From Pseudomonadota bacterium (GTDB lineage Bacteria; Pseudomonadota; Alphaproteobacteria; Rhizobiales; Xanthobacteraceae), in contig JAEVZN010000483.1 in NCBI GenBank assembly GCA_023392205.1, forward strand, positions 1 through 21,771: DNA of 21,771 nt, in the 5' to 3' direction. The position numbers and the translations under genes were made by a program. Under the pieces are notes generated by a model. It ran no database searches. It had not been told where the DNA came from and was given only the letters and a program-made list of their open reading frames with translations. Below are positions 6,429 through 14,020 of the stretch, one piece after another (the first letter of the stretch is position 1; every line of letters starts with the position of its first letter).

Positions 6429-7559
6429 GTGCTGTCCCGTTCCAATACCACCCTTGTTTCGCATTTCGATTGTCCGGGCGGCGGGCAGGTCTGGGTCGAA
6501 AACGGCATCATGTATGTCGGCCATCAGCGCCCGACTTCCGGCACCACCATTGTCGATGTGTCCGATCCCGCCAATCCGAAGCATCTGGCCACCATCGACG
6601 TGCCAGAGGGCTGGCATTCGCACAAGGTGCGGGTCTCGAACGGCATCATGCTGGTCAACCACGAGCGCTTCGACAAGGCCGGGCCGGACGAATTCGGCGG
6701 CGGGCTCGCGATCTATGACGTGTCGAGACCTTCCGCGCCGAAGCCGATCACCAAATGGCTGACCAAGGGCGGCGGCGTACATCGTTTCGATTTCGACGGC
6801 CGCTACGCCTATATCTCGCCGACCGCCGAAGGCTATGTCGGAAATATCGTGATGATCCTCGACCTTGCCGATCCTGCGAAACCGCAGGAAGTCGGGCGCT
6901 GGTGGCTTCCCGGCCAGTGGACCGGAGGCGGGGAGGATTATCCGTGGGACAATTGGGTGGCGCCGCGCTGCCACCATCCGCTGCGCTTCGGCGACAGGCT
7001 ATATGTCAGCTACTGGCATCATGGCTTCTTCATTCTCGACATTTCCGACATGTCGAAGCCCAAGGCGATTTCCGGGGTAAATACCTCGCCGGTCTATCCG
7101 CATCCGACGCATACCTGCCTGCGCATGCCGCAGAAGCTGCGCGGCCGCGACATCCTTGTGGTCGCGGATGAAGACGTGGCCAAGCTCTGGCCGGCCGCGC
7201 CGAGTTTCACCTGGGTGTATGACATCACCAACGAGCAGATGCCGGTCTCCATCGCCAGCTGGCAGGTGCCGGGCCTCGATGTGGACGGCGCGCCGCAGCC
7301 GCCAATGACCGGATGCCACCAGCCGTCCGAGCGCTTTCACGGCACGGTCATTCCGTTTGCATGGTTCGCGCAGGGGCTGCGGCTGGTCGATTTCGCCGAT
7401 CCCTATGCGCCGCGCGAGGTCGGACATTATCTGCCGGAACCTGCGCCCGGTGCCGAGCGGCCGTCATCGAACGACGTGACGGTGGACGATCGCGGCCTCG
7501 TCTATCTTGTCGACCGTGTGCATGGCGTCGACATCGTCGAAACCGGCGCATTCTCGTGA
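6429..7559 (+). CDS. LVIVD repeat-containing beta-propeller protein
   Basis: A 376-residue protein built of LVIVD-type repeats. Seven are visible: GTTIVDVSDPANPKHL near 38, GLAIYDVSRPSAPKPI near 92, NIVMILDLADPAKPQEV near 139, GFFILDISDMSKPKAI near 199, WVYDITNEQMPVSI near 262, LRLVDFADPYAPREV near 317 and the short GVDIVETG at 366. This suggests a seven-bladed propeller closed by its termini. Unlike many LVIVD proteins it has no signal peptide, so it is predicted cytoplasmic. His residues cluster at inter-repeat loops (HSH 63-65, H118, CHH 181-183, HH 197-198, HPTH 225-228, CH 296-297, H304). The GTG start follows AGGTGA at 6420-6425. The function is unknown; a scaffold or a metal-dependent enzyme are both possible. 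A GMC oxidoreductase follows 200 bases downstream. Confidence 0.85.
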   Translation: MLSRSNTTLVSHFDCPGGGQVWVENGIMYVGHQRPTSGTTIVDVSDPANPKHLATIDVPEGWHSHKVRVSNGIMLVNHERFDKAGPDEFGGGLAIYDVSRPSAPKPITKWLTKGGGVHRFDFDGRYAYISPTAEGYVGNIVMILDLADPAKPQEVGRWWLPGQWTGGGEDYPWDNWVAPRCHHPLRFGDRLYVSYWHHGFFILDISDMSKPKAISGVNTSPVYPHPTHTCLRMPQKLRGRDILVVADEDVAKLWPAAPSFTWVYDITNEQMPVSIASWQVPGLDVDGAPQPPMTGCHQPSERFHGTVIPFAWFAQGLRLVDFADPYAPREVGHYLPEPAPGAERPSSNDVTVDDRGLVYLVDRVHGVDIVETGAFS

Positions 7560-7609
7560 GGGGCGATGTGCCTTGATAACGTTATTGCCGGTCGGCCATT
7601 CCGAAGGCC

Positions 7610-7715
7610 CACCCTGCGGAGCATCTCGTAGCAATGCGTCTCGAATTGCGAGACCGGGCGCTCTGCATGCCCCTGAGTCCGCATCCTTCGGGACGCGCGA
7701 TCGCACCTCAGGGTG
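7610..7715. repeat. Degenerate intergenic palindromic repeat (CACCCTG...CAGGGTG)
   Basis: The outer arms CACCCTG (7610-7616) and CAGGGTG (7709-7715) are exact inverted copies. Between them are GCAATGCGTCTCGAA and related segments recalling the inner part of the CCTCATCCTGAGG family in opposite orientation. It occupies most of the 200-base gap before the GMC gene; nothing else is recognisable there. Confidence 0.55.
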
Positions 7716-7759
7716 ACGGCTTCTTTCCGCGCTGTATGTGAAAGTCCTGGCTGAGTTCG

Positions 7760-9373
7760 ATGAACACTACAGAATACGACTACATTATCGTCGGCGCCGG
7801 TTCGGCCGGCTGCACGCTGGCAGGCCGCCTCACCGAGGACAGGGATTGCCGCGTGCTGCTGCTGGAGGCGGGCGGCTGGGACAATGATTTCTGGCTCAGG
7901 CTGCCGCTCGGATGGGGCAAGGTCTACAAGGAGCGCCGGCACGACTGGCATTACGACACCGAGCCCGAACCCCATGCGGGCAACCGCAAGATGGAAGTCG
8001 CGCGCGGCAAGGTAATCGGCGGTTCGTCATCGGTCAATGCGATGGCCTATGTACGCGGCCATCGCGGCGATTTCGATCGCTGGAATGCCAATGGCGCACC
8101 GGGCTGGTCGTATGGCGACGTGCTGCCTTATTTCAAGAAGCAGGAAAGCTGGGAGGGCGGGGAGACCGAATATCGCGGCGGCAGCGGCCCTCTAACCACG
8201 CGCAAGTCGCGCTATACCGATCCGCTGGTCGATGCATATCTGGAAGCCGCAGGGCAGGCGGGCTATCCGGTCAATCCCGATTATAACGGCGCCGAGCAAT
8301 ACGGCTTCAGCCGCATGCAGGCGACCATCCGCAACGGCCGCCGCTGCAGCGCCTCGGTCGCCTATCTGCGGCCCGCACTGGCGCGCCGCAATCTCACGGT
8401 GATGGTCAACGCGCTGACCACGCGCGTGCTGATCGAGAACGGCCGCGCCACCGGTGTCGAATATCGTCATGACGGCGTTCTCAAGGTCGCACAGGCCGCG
8501 CGTGAGACCATCCTGTGTGGCGGCACGATCAATTCCCCGCAATTGCTGATGCTGTCCGGCATCGGCGCGCCCGACGAACTCAAGGCGCAGAAGATCGCGG
8601 TGACGCAGGCCTTGCCCGGCGTCGGCAAGAATTTGCAGGATCACGTCGCGGCGTTGATCGTCTATGGCCGCAATGGCGGTGGCCCGGTGCAGCGCAATCT
8701 GCGGCTCGACCGTATCGCTATCGAGCTTGCACGCGGCGCGATGTTCGGCACCGGCTTCACGACCGATCTGCCGGGTGGGCTGATTGCCTTCGTGAAGACG
8801 CCGCATGCCAAGGAATTGCCCGACGCGCAATTGCTGTTCATTGCGGGCCCGCTCGGTGCGGCGCCCTATCTGCCGCCGTTCCGCGCGGCCTTTGAGGATA
8901 CCTTCGCCTGTCGCATCGTGGTGCTGCGCCCGGAAAGCCGTGGCACCATTTCCCTGGCCAGCGCAGACCCGGCCGTTCATCCGCATATCCGGCAGAATCT
9001 CCTGCAATCCGGTCAGGACTGGAATGTGCTGAAATCCGCGGTCTCGCTGTTCGATGAAGTCGCGCGGCAGCCCGCGCTCAAGCCCTTTATCGCGCGGCAG
9101 ATCGCGCCGGGTCCGGGCGTCCAGACCGACGAGGAATTCGAGGCCTTCATCCGCAACTCGGTCGTGACCACGCATCATCCCTGCGGCACCTGCCGGATGG
9201 GCGATGCCGGCGATCCGACGGCGGTGGTCGATCCGCAATTGCGCGTACATGGCATTCACGGCTTGCGCGTGGTGGATGCCTCGGTCTTCCCCGACCTGAT
9301 CGGCGCCAACATCAATGCTGCCGTCATCATGATCGCCGAACGCGCGGCCGACCTGATCCGCGGCAGGGCGTAA
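7760..9373 (+). CDS. GMC-family FAD-dependent oxidoreductase (choline/alcohol dehydrogenase type)
   Basis: Oxidises a primary or secondary alcohol using FAD, probably in the cytoplasm because there is no signal peptide. At 537 residues it has the bacterial BetA-like length. Motifs: GAGSAG at 12-17 with LLLEAGG downstream (Rossmann ADP-binding), the GMC signature GKVIGGSSSVNAMAYVRG, the second signature GGTINSPQLLMLSGIG, and the C-terminal active site HHPCGTCRMG with H473 plus NINA with N519, at the positions of His466/Asn510 of choline oxidase. The start is ATG directly before the Rossmann strand, although its Shine-Dalgarno is weak. The real substrate is unknown; 'choline dehydrogenase' labels in this family are often wrong. 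A terminator candidate separates it from the uracil genes. Confidence 0.93.
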   Translation: MNTTEYDYIIVGAGSAGCTLAGRLTEDRDCRVLLLEAGGWDNDFWLRLPLGWGKVYKERRHDWHYDTEPEPHAGNRKMEVARGKVIGGSSSVNAMAYVRGHRGDFDRWNANGAPGWSYGDVLPYFKKQESWEGGETEYRGGSGPLTTRKSRYTDPLVDAYLEAAGQAGYPVNPDYNGAEQYGFSRMQATIRNGRRCSASVAYLRPALARRNLTVMVNALTTRVLIENGRATGVEYRHDGVLKVAQAARETILCGGTINSPQLLMLSGIGAPDELKAQKIAVTQALPGVGKNLQDHVAALIVYGRNGGGPVQRNLRLDRIAIELARGAMFGTGFTTDLPGGLIAFVKTPHAKELPDAQLLFIAGPLGAAPYLPPFRAAFEDTFACRIVVLRPESRGTISLASADPAVHPHIRQNLLQSGQDWNVLKSAVSLFDEVARQPALKPFIARQIAPGPGVQTDEEFEAFIRNSVVTTHHPCGTCRMGDAGDPTAVVDPQLRVHGIHGLRVVDASVFPDLIGANINAAVIMIAERAADLIRGRA

Positions 9374-9472
9374 CGGCCGTTTCCGGACGGGGCAGGGAGC
9401 TGCCATCGGTATGAAAAGCAGCCCAAATCCCCCCTTGCCGAACGCAAAACCCGTCGTTATCTTCTTTCTTTG

Positions 9473-9509
9473 AAGCCACTCCTCCGGCGACCGCTGGAGA
9501 GGGCTTTTT
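9473..9509 (+). terminator. Candidate rho-independent terminator/attenuator before the cyclohydrolase II-like gene
   Basis: The inner stem CTCCGGC (9482-9488) pairs with GCTGGAG (9493-9499, one G-U) around loop GACC. The outer stem AAGCC (9473-9477) pairs with GGCTT (9502-9506) across small internal loops, and TTTTT (9505-9509) ends it. It lies 20 bases before the next ATG, so it either ends GMC transcription or attenuates the uracil operon. Confidence 0.5.
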
Positions 9510-9529
9510 GCTTTTGTGGGGCAAGCTAG

Positions 9530-10786
9530 ATGTCCACGAACCGCGACGGCCATATTCGTCTGACTTCGCATCCGGGCCACAGGACGCCCGGCCGTTTCCC
9601 GCTCCGCTGGGGCGCGCCGACCGCGCGCGAACGCGGCCCCGTGATCGGCACCGTCAATGCCGGACCCGATCGCAACGCCATCGGGGCGCATGGCGGCTCA
9701 TACTCGCTTTACCGTGCGCTCGCGGTCTCCTCTGGCGCCCTCAATCCGATTGCACGCCCCGACCTTGCCGATACCACGCCGGTGGTGGAGATCGGCCCGT
9801 TCCCGCAATGGGGCAACCCTGAGCGGATCGTCTCGCTCGACCCCTGGGGGCACCGGGTGGCGACGGATTTCCGCACCGAGATTGCCGAGGGCGTGGATAT
9901 CCGCCCTACCATCGCGATCACCAGGGCGCGGCTGACCATCCCCGAATTCGAGACCGTGGTCGGCAAGGGACTGCTCAAGGTCGACGGCGATATCGTGCAT
10001 GCATCCGGCGATGTGGCCGTGACCAAGGCCGCCATCGATCCGGTGTGGTATCTGCCCGGCATTGCCGAACGCTTTCACGTCGGCGAAGACAAATTGCGCC
10101 GCACATTGTTCGAACAGACCGGCGGCATGTATCCGGAACTGGTGACGCGGCCGGATATCAGTGTCTTCCTGCCGCCCATCGGCGGTATGACGCTGTATAT
10201 CTTCGGCGATCCGGCGGCGCTCGCCGATCCGAAGCGCACTTTGGCCTGCCGCGTGCATGACGAATGTAACGGCTCCGATGTGTTCGGCTCCGACATCTGC
10301 ACCTGCCGGCCCTACCTCGTGCATGGCATCGCCGAATCCATCCGCGAGGCGCAGAATGGCGGGGCGGGGCTCATCGTCTATAACCGCAAGGAAGGCCGGG
10401 CGCTGGGCGAGGTCACGAAATTCCTCGTTTACAACGCTCGCAAGCGCCAGCCAGGCGGCGACCAGGCCGCGACCTATTTCGAGCGCACCGAATGCGTGGC
10501 GGGTGTGCAGGATGCGCGCTTCCAGCAATTGATGCCGGATGTGCTGCACTGGCTCGGGATCACCCGTATCGACCGCTTCGTATCGATGTCGAACATGAAG
10601 TACGACGCGATCACGGAATCCGGCATCGACATTGTCGAGCGCGTTCCGATCCCGGACGGGCTCATTCCCGACGATGCCAAGGTCGAGATGGAAGCGAAGA
10701 AAGCCGCCGGCTATTTCACGCCGGAAGGTGCGCCGAGCGAGGAAGACCTGAAGTCGACGGTCGGCCGCGACCTGCGCGAGTTCTGA
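9530..10786 (+). CDS. URC1-like GTP cyclohydrolase II paralogue (uracil catabolism)
   Basis: 418 residues: a roughly 200-residue N-terminal extension not found in RibA, then a GTP cyclohydrolase II domain. The zinc cysteines are C246, C257 and C259, with the same 11/2 spacing as C54/C65/C67 of E. coli RibA (RVHDEC, then DICTC). The catalytic loop reads KEGRALGE (R290 kept) where RibA has QEGRGIG, and the NNPKK segment is SNMKYD, while ESGIDIVERVPI resembles RibA closely. This combination fits URC1, the protein needed for uracil degradation in the yeast Lachancea kluyveri. Co-localisation with DUF1688 (URC4) and upp makes that reading much stronger than riboflavin synthesis, and no FMN riboswitch is seen upstream. 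The chemistry is inferred: ring opening of a uracil nucleotide rather than GTP. Confidence 0.9.
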   Translation: MSTNRDGHIRLTSHPGHRTPGRFPLRWGAPTARERGPVIGTVNAGPDRNAIGAHGGSYSLYRALAVSSGALNPIARPDLADTTPVVEIGPFPQWGNPERIVSLDPWGHRVATDFRTEIAEGVDIRPTIAITRARLTIPEFETVVGKGLLKVDGDIVHASGDVAVTKAAIDPVWYLPGIAERFHVGEDKLRRTLFEQTGGMYPELVTRPDISVFLPPIGGMTLYIFGDPAALADPKRTLACRVHDECNGSDVFGSDICTCRPYLVHGIAESIREAQNGGAGLIVYNRKEGRALGEVTKFLVYNARKRQPGGDQAATYFERTECVAGVQDARFQQLMPDVLHWLGITRIDRFVSMSNMKYDAITESGIDIVERVPIPDGLIPDDAKVEMEAKKAAGYFTPEGAPSEEDLKSTVGRDLREF

Positions 10787-10818
10787 GCGGGATTTTTCCA
10801 GCCATGCCCCAAGGTCCG

Positions 10819-10902
10819 CTCATTCCCGCGCAAGCGGGCATCCAGCCTTTTTCTTTCAAGCTCAGGCGTGCGACTCTGGATCGCCGCTTTCGCGGGGACG
10901 AG
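10819..10902. repeat. Long inverted repeat between URC1- and URC4-like genes
   Basis: Two 27-base arms (10819-10845 and 10876-10902) are inverted copies with five mismatches, with CCCGCG, AAGCGG and ATCCAG conserved in the left arm. This is a common Hyphomicrobiales intergenic repeat type. Here it lies inside a putative operon, and its right arm ends two bases before the GTG at 10905 and 14 bases before the ATG at 10917. Confidence 0.75.
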
Positions 10903-10916
10903 CGGTGCGAGCGTCG

Positions 10917-12149
10917 ATGACCAGTCCAGCCGATTCCCTTCTCTCCGTCCATGCCGTCCGCGAACGCGCGCACGAGATGCTGGCGGCGGCAGACGCAAAC
11001 GCGCTCAAGCATTTCGCGCTGCATCGCGACCGCCTCGATGCGGTTGCGGATTTCGTCGCCGGCGTGATCCGCGACAATTATCCCGCACTGGATATTCCGC
11101 TGCACGCGCGCTGGCGGCATTTCACACTCGCCGGACATGATCTCTGGGCCGACCTCGACGCGAAAACAAACTGGCCGGACCACGCGGCGCGTGCGCGCGC
11201 GGCCTTCGACCTCGCCATCGTCTCGGTTCTGCTCGATGCCGGCGCGGGGCCGGACTGGCGCTATCGCGATGGCGCGAGTGGCCTGCAGATCGCTCGCTCC
11301 GAAGGCCTCGCGATTGCAAGCCTGCGCATGTTCGAGTCCGGCGTCTTTTCCGACGATCCGCGCAATCCGTTGCGCGCCGATGCATCGCGGCTTGCATGCC
11401 TGACGGCTGACGATATCGCGGCCGGCTTTCAGGTCCGCGAGGGCAATGCGCTGACAGGGCTTGAAGGGCGCGCCGGACTTCTTGCGCGGCTCGGGCATAC
11501 GGCGCTGGCCGGTCCTGCAATATTTGCCATGGCAGATGATCCGCGGCCGGGCGGATTGTTCGACACACTCGCCGCCCAGGCCCATGCGCAGGACAATCAT
11601 CTGCCCGCACCGGACATCCTGCGCGGCGTGCTGCTGCATCTCGGCGCAATCTGGCCCGGCCGCATCACGCTAGATGGCGTGTCGCTGGGCGACACCTGGC
11701 AGCATCCGGCCATTCGCCGCGACGACAAGACGAACGGTTTGATCCCGTTCCACAAGCTGTCGCAATGGCTGTCCTATTCGCTGGTCGAGCCGTTGCAGCA
11801 CGCAGGGGTCGTCATCACCGATCTAGACGGACTGACCGGCCTGGCCGAATATCGCAATGGCGGGCTGTTCGTGGACGGCGGTGTGATCGCGTTGCGCAAT
11901 CCGGACGATGCCGCGCACGGCCACGAGGTCGGCTCGGAACTGGTGGTGGAATGGCGGGCGCTGACGGTGGCCTTGCTCGATCTGATTGCGCCGCTGGTGC
12001 GCGACAGGCTCGGCCTCGACGCCGCCCGCTTTCCGCTTGGCGCGGTGCTGGAGGGCGGCACATGGGCGGCGGGACGGAGGCTGGCGCGCGAGAGGCGCGC
12101 CGATGCCGCGCCACCGATTCATGTTATCAGCGACGGCACGGTTTTCTGA
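10917..12149 (+). CDS. DUF1688 protein, URC4-like (uracil catabolism)
   Basis: About 410 residues with DUF1688 hallmarks: RWRHF and LWADL in the N-terminal part, DLAIVSVLLDAGAGPDW, ARSEGLAIASLRMF, the strongly conserved LIPFHKLSQWLSYSL, TGLAEYRNGGLFVD, EWRALTVALLD, and the C-terminal LEGGTWAAGR and PPIHVISDGTVF. There is no signal peptide and no obvious membrane span. Yeast URC4 is required with URC1 for uracil breakdown, but its reaction is not established to my knowledge; an enzyme acting on the ring-opened ribosylurea-type nucleotide is one idea. I use ATG 10917; GTG 10905 in the same frame adds four residues and cannot be excluded. Neither start has a strong Shine-Dalgarno, and the GGGGACGAG region upstream lies in the repeat arm. 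upp follows after 27 bases. Confidence 0.92.
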   Translation: MTSPADSLLSVHAVRERAHEMLAAADANALKHFALHRDRLDAVADFVAGVIRDNYPALDIPLHARWRHFTLAGHDLWADLDAKTNWPDHAARARAAFDLAIVSVLLDAGAGPDWRYRDGASGLQIARSEGLAIASLRMFESGVFSDDPRNPLRADASRLACLTADDIAAGFQVREGNALTGLEGRAGLLARLGHTALAGPAIFAMADDPRPGGLFDTLAAQAHAQDNHLPAPDILRGVLLHLGAIWPGRITLDGVSLGDTWQHPAIRRDDKTNGLIPFHKLSQWLSYSLVEPLQHAGVVITDLDGLTGLAEYRNGGLFVDGGVIALRNPDDAAHGHEVGSELVVEWRALTVALLDLIAPLVRDRLGLDAARFPLGAVLEGGTWAAGRRLARERRADAAPPIHVISDGTVF

Positions 12150-12176
12150 GACGGTGTTATTTTTGAAAGACGACAC

Positions 12177-12812
12177 ATGACAATGCGCGGTGTGACCATC
12201 GTCGATCATCCGCTGGTACAGCACAAGCTGACGCTGCTGCGCGACAAGACGCGCTCGACCAAGGCGTTCCGGGAATTGTTCAGCGAGATCGGCACGCTGA
12301 TCTGCTACGAGGTCACGCGCGACCTGCCACTGGCCATGACCGACATCGAGACGCCGTTTGCGCCGATGCAGTCGCCGGTTCTGGCCGGCAAGAAGCTGGT
12401 GCTGGCGCCGATCGTGCGTGCCGGCATGGGCTTTGTCGAAGGCATGCTGGATCTCGTGCCGGCGGCGCGTGTCGCGCATATCGGGCTGTATCGCGATCCG
12501 CGCACGCTGACGGCGGTGGAATATTTCTTCAAGGCGCCCGAGGATATCGCCGACCGACTGGTGCTGGTCCTGCATCCGATGCTGGCCACAGGCAATTCGG
12601 CGGTCGCGGCCATCGACCGGCTGAAAGAAGCGGGAGCGAAATCGCTGCGCAGCGTGTGCCTGCTGGCGACGCCGCAGGGCATCGAGAAGGTGCAGGCACA
12701 TCATCCCGATGTGCATATCTGGACGGCTGCAATCGACGAGCATCTCGACGAAGCCGGTTATATCGTGCCGGGCGTCGGCGATGTCGGCGACCGCATGTAC
12801 GGGACGAAGTGA
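12177..12812 (+). CDS. upp: Uracil phosphoribosyltransferase, URC-associated variant
   Basis: Makes UMP from uracil and PRPP. It has 211 residues (E. coli Upp 208). Conserved blocks: [13 protein letters not shown] at 11-23, the [10 protein letters not shown] region at 77-86, [10 protein letters not shown] at 102-111, and the uracil-binding C-terminus [14 protein letters not shown]. The PRPP loop, normally DPMLATGGS, reads HPMLATGNS at 133-141: the acidic residue is His133 (codon CAT at 12573-12575, one base from GAT) and the second Gly of the usual GG is N140. It is the third gene of the URC-like cluster, where UMP formation is thought to be the entry step, so this may be a catabolic copy distinct from a housekeeping salvage enzyme elsewhere. 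It is convergent with a Bug gene across a 7-bp-stem hairpin. Confidence 0.95.
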   Translation: MTMRGVTIVDHPLVQHKLTLLRDKTRSTKAFRELFSEIGTLICYEVTRDLPLAMTDIETPFAPMQSPVLAGKKLVLAPIVRAGMGFVEGMLDLVPAARVAHIGLYRDPRTLTAVEYFFKAPEDIADRLVLVLHPMLATGNSAVAAIDRLKEAGAKSLRSVCLLATPQGIEKVQAHHPDVHIWTAAIDEHLDEAGYIVPGVGDVGDRMYGTK

Positions 12813-12824
12813 ATTCCGCTCTTA

Positions 12825-12844
12825 CCTCCCCCTTGCAGGGGAGG
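12825..12844. terminator. Hairpin between convergent upp and Bug genes
   Basis: Perfect arms CCTCCCC and GGGGAGG flank the loop CTTGCA in the 46-base convergent gap. No T-run is present on either side, so termination is inferred from position and stem strength. It may also be a small dispersed repeat. Confidence 0.5.
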
Positions 12845-12858
12845 GAGAAGCCTTCCCG

Positions 12859-13830
12859 CTAATCCTTCTTGCTCGCCGCCAGCAACTCCGTCCACTTGTC
12901 GAGATCGGCGCGGATGAACTCCGCGAACTCCTTCGGTGTCGAACCGCGCTGGTCGATGCCCTGGTTCTTCATCGCGTTGATGACCGGCTCGGTCTTCAAC
13001 GCGTCATTGGCGGCGGCCGACAATTTGTCGACAATGGCCGCCGGCGTATTGGCGGGAGCGAGCAGACCGATCCAGATGCCGACATCGAAGCCCGGCATGC
13101 CGGCTTCGTCCATGGTCGGCAGATCGGGCATCACGCCGGCGCGCTTGGGCTGTGCCATGGCCAGCGCCTTCAGCTTGTCGGCCTTCACATGTGGCGCCAG
13201 CGTTGCCGCGACATTGAACATGAGCGTGATGCGGCCGGTGAGCAGGTCGGTGATCGCCTGATTGCTGCCGCCCTGATAATGCACGGAGACGACCTTGGTC
13301 CCGGCCTTCTGGTTGAACAATTCCGCCGCGAGATGACTGGCGGTGCCCGCCCCCGATGTCCCGAAGGTGAGGCTGTCCGGATTGGCCTTGGCGAGCGTCA
13401 CCAGGTCCTTCACCGAATCCGCCTTCACCGAGGGATGCGCGACCAGCATGTTCGGCACCACGCCAAGGAGCGCGATCGGCTCCATCTGCTTGCCGAGATC
13501 GAAGCCGGATTTCGTGGTCACCGGATTGAGCGTGTTGGCGACCGACGCCATGAACAGCGTGTAGCCGTCATTGGACGCACGCGCGACTGTCTCCGCCGCA
13601 ATCATGCTGGAATTGCCGGGGCGGTTCTCCACCAGAACCGGCTGGCCGAAGGTCTGCTCCATATGCTTGCCGACAAGACGCGCCAGCGTGTCGGCTGTCG
13701 ATCCCGGTCCGAAGCCGACCAGAATGCGGATGGGTTGCGTGGGATAGGTTTGAGCCTGGGCAGCGGAGAGCAAGCCTGCGGTGCAGAGCAGGGCAGCAAG
13801 CCCCGCCGTCTTCAGACGGTGTCCGAACAT
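12859..13830 (-). CDS. Bug/TctC-family tripartite tricarboxylate transporter substrate-binding protein
   Basis: A periplasmic receptor of 323 residues. The N-terminus (Lys/Arg in the n-region, hydrophobic 8-20, AQA before Q27) is a Sec signal peptide. The mature part begins with YPTQPIRILVGFGPGSTADTLAR and has the two Bug ligand loops (GPGSTADT near 38-45 and TSGAGTASHLAAE), VENRPGNSS, VHYQGGSNQA and LAPANTP. Bug proteins usually bind small carboxylates by two water-mediated carboxyl contacts. ATG 13830 has GGAGG close upstream (CTCCC on the plus strand). No TctA/TctB membrane genes are in the window, so it is an orphan receptor here. It is divergent from a CoA transferase gene, suggesting its ligand is the acid that enzyme activates. 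Confidence 0.95.
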   Translation of the reverse strand: MFGHRLKTAGLAALLCTAGLLSAAQAQTYPTQPIRILVGFGPGSTADTLARLVGKHMEQTFGQPVLVENRPGNSSMIAAETVARASNDGYTLFMASVANTLNPVTTKSGFDLGKQMEPIALLGVVPNMLVAHPSVKADSVKDLVTLAKANPDSLTFGTSGAGTASHLAAELFNQKAGTKVVSVHYQGGSNQAITDLLTGRITLMFNVAATLAPHVKADKLKALAMAQPKRAGVMPDLPTMDEAGMPGFDVGIWIGLLAPANTPAAIVDKLSAAANDALKTEPVINAMKNQGIDQRGSTPKEFAEFIRADLDKWTELLAASKKD

Positions 13831-13949
13831 CTAGATCCTCCCTAATGCGACCGGTTGATCCCGCCGCTTTTGATGTGCGCTCATCATGGACGCGCGCGCC
13901 GCGCAGGGTCAAATCGCCGGCGTATTTCCGACGAGATGAAAGTTGGTAG

Positions 13950-13968
13950 ATCAAACACTTGATTGACA
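13950..13968. promoter_or_regulatory. ATCAA-N4-TTGAT dyad next to TTGACA in the Bug/CoA-transferase divergent region
   Basis: Perfect 5-base arms ATCAA (13950-13954) and TTGAT (13959-13963) sit directly against a TTGACA (13963-13968) that could be the -35 for the CoA-transferase gene. No good -10 follows at 16-18 bases, so the promoter call is weak. The rest of the 190-base gap shows nothing recognisable. Confidence 0.3.
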
Positions 13969-14020
13969 GGGCAACATCCGGTCACTACGCCGCGCCTTGA
14001 GGCTGCCGGGACCAACGCAC

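Noticed and set aside
9388..9397. CGGGGCAGGG upstream of the cyclohydrolase II-like gene, as at the start of FMN riboswitches
   Set aside because: Only this ten-base core matches. The following conserved RFN segments (the GTGAAATTCCC-type and CCGGCGGT-type blocks and the closing arm) are absent, and the gene is better read as URC1 than RibA.
8192..9691. A 499-codon open frame antisense to the GMC oxidoreductase
   Set aside because: Its composition (His/Arg/Ala/Gly-rich, no motif) is what the reverse strand of GC-rich coding sequence gives. The GMC gene on the plus strand has all catalytic motifs. Similar antisense frames at 773-1975, 3201-4235 and 20136-21437 were rejected for the same reason.
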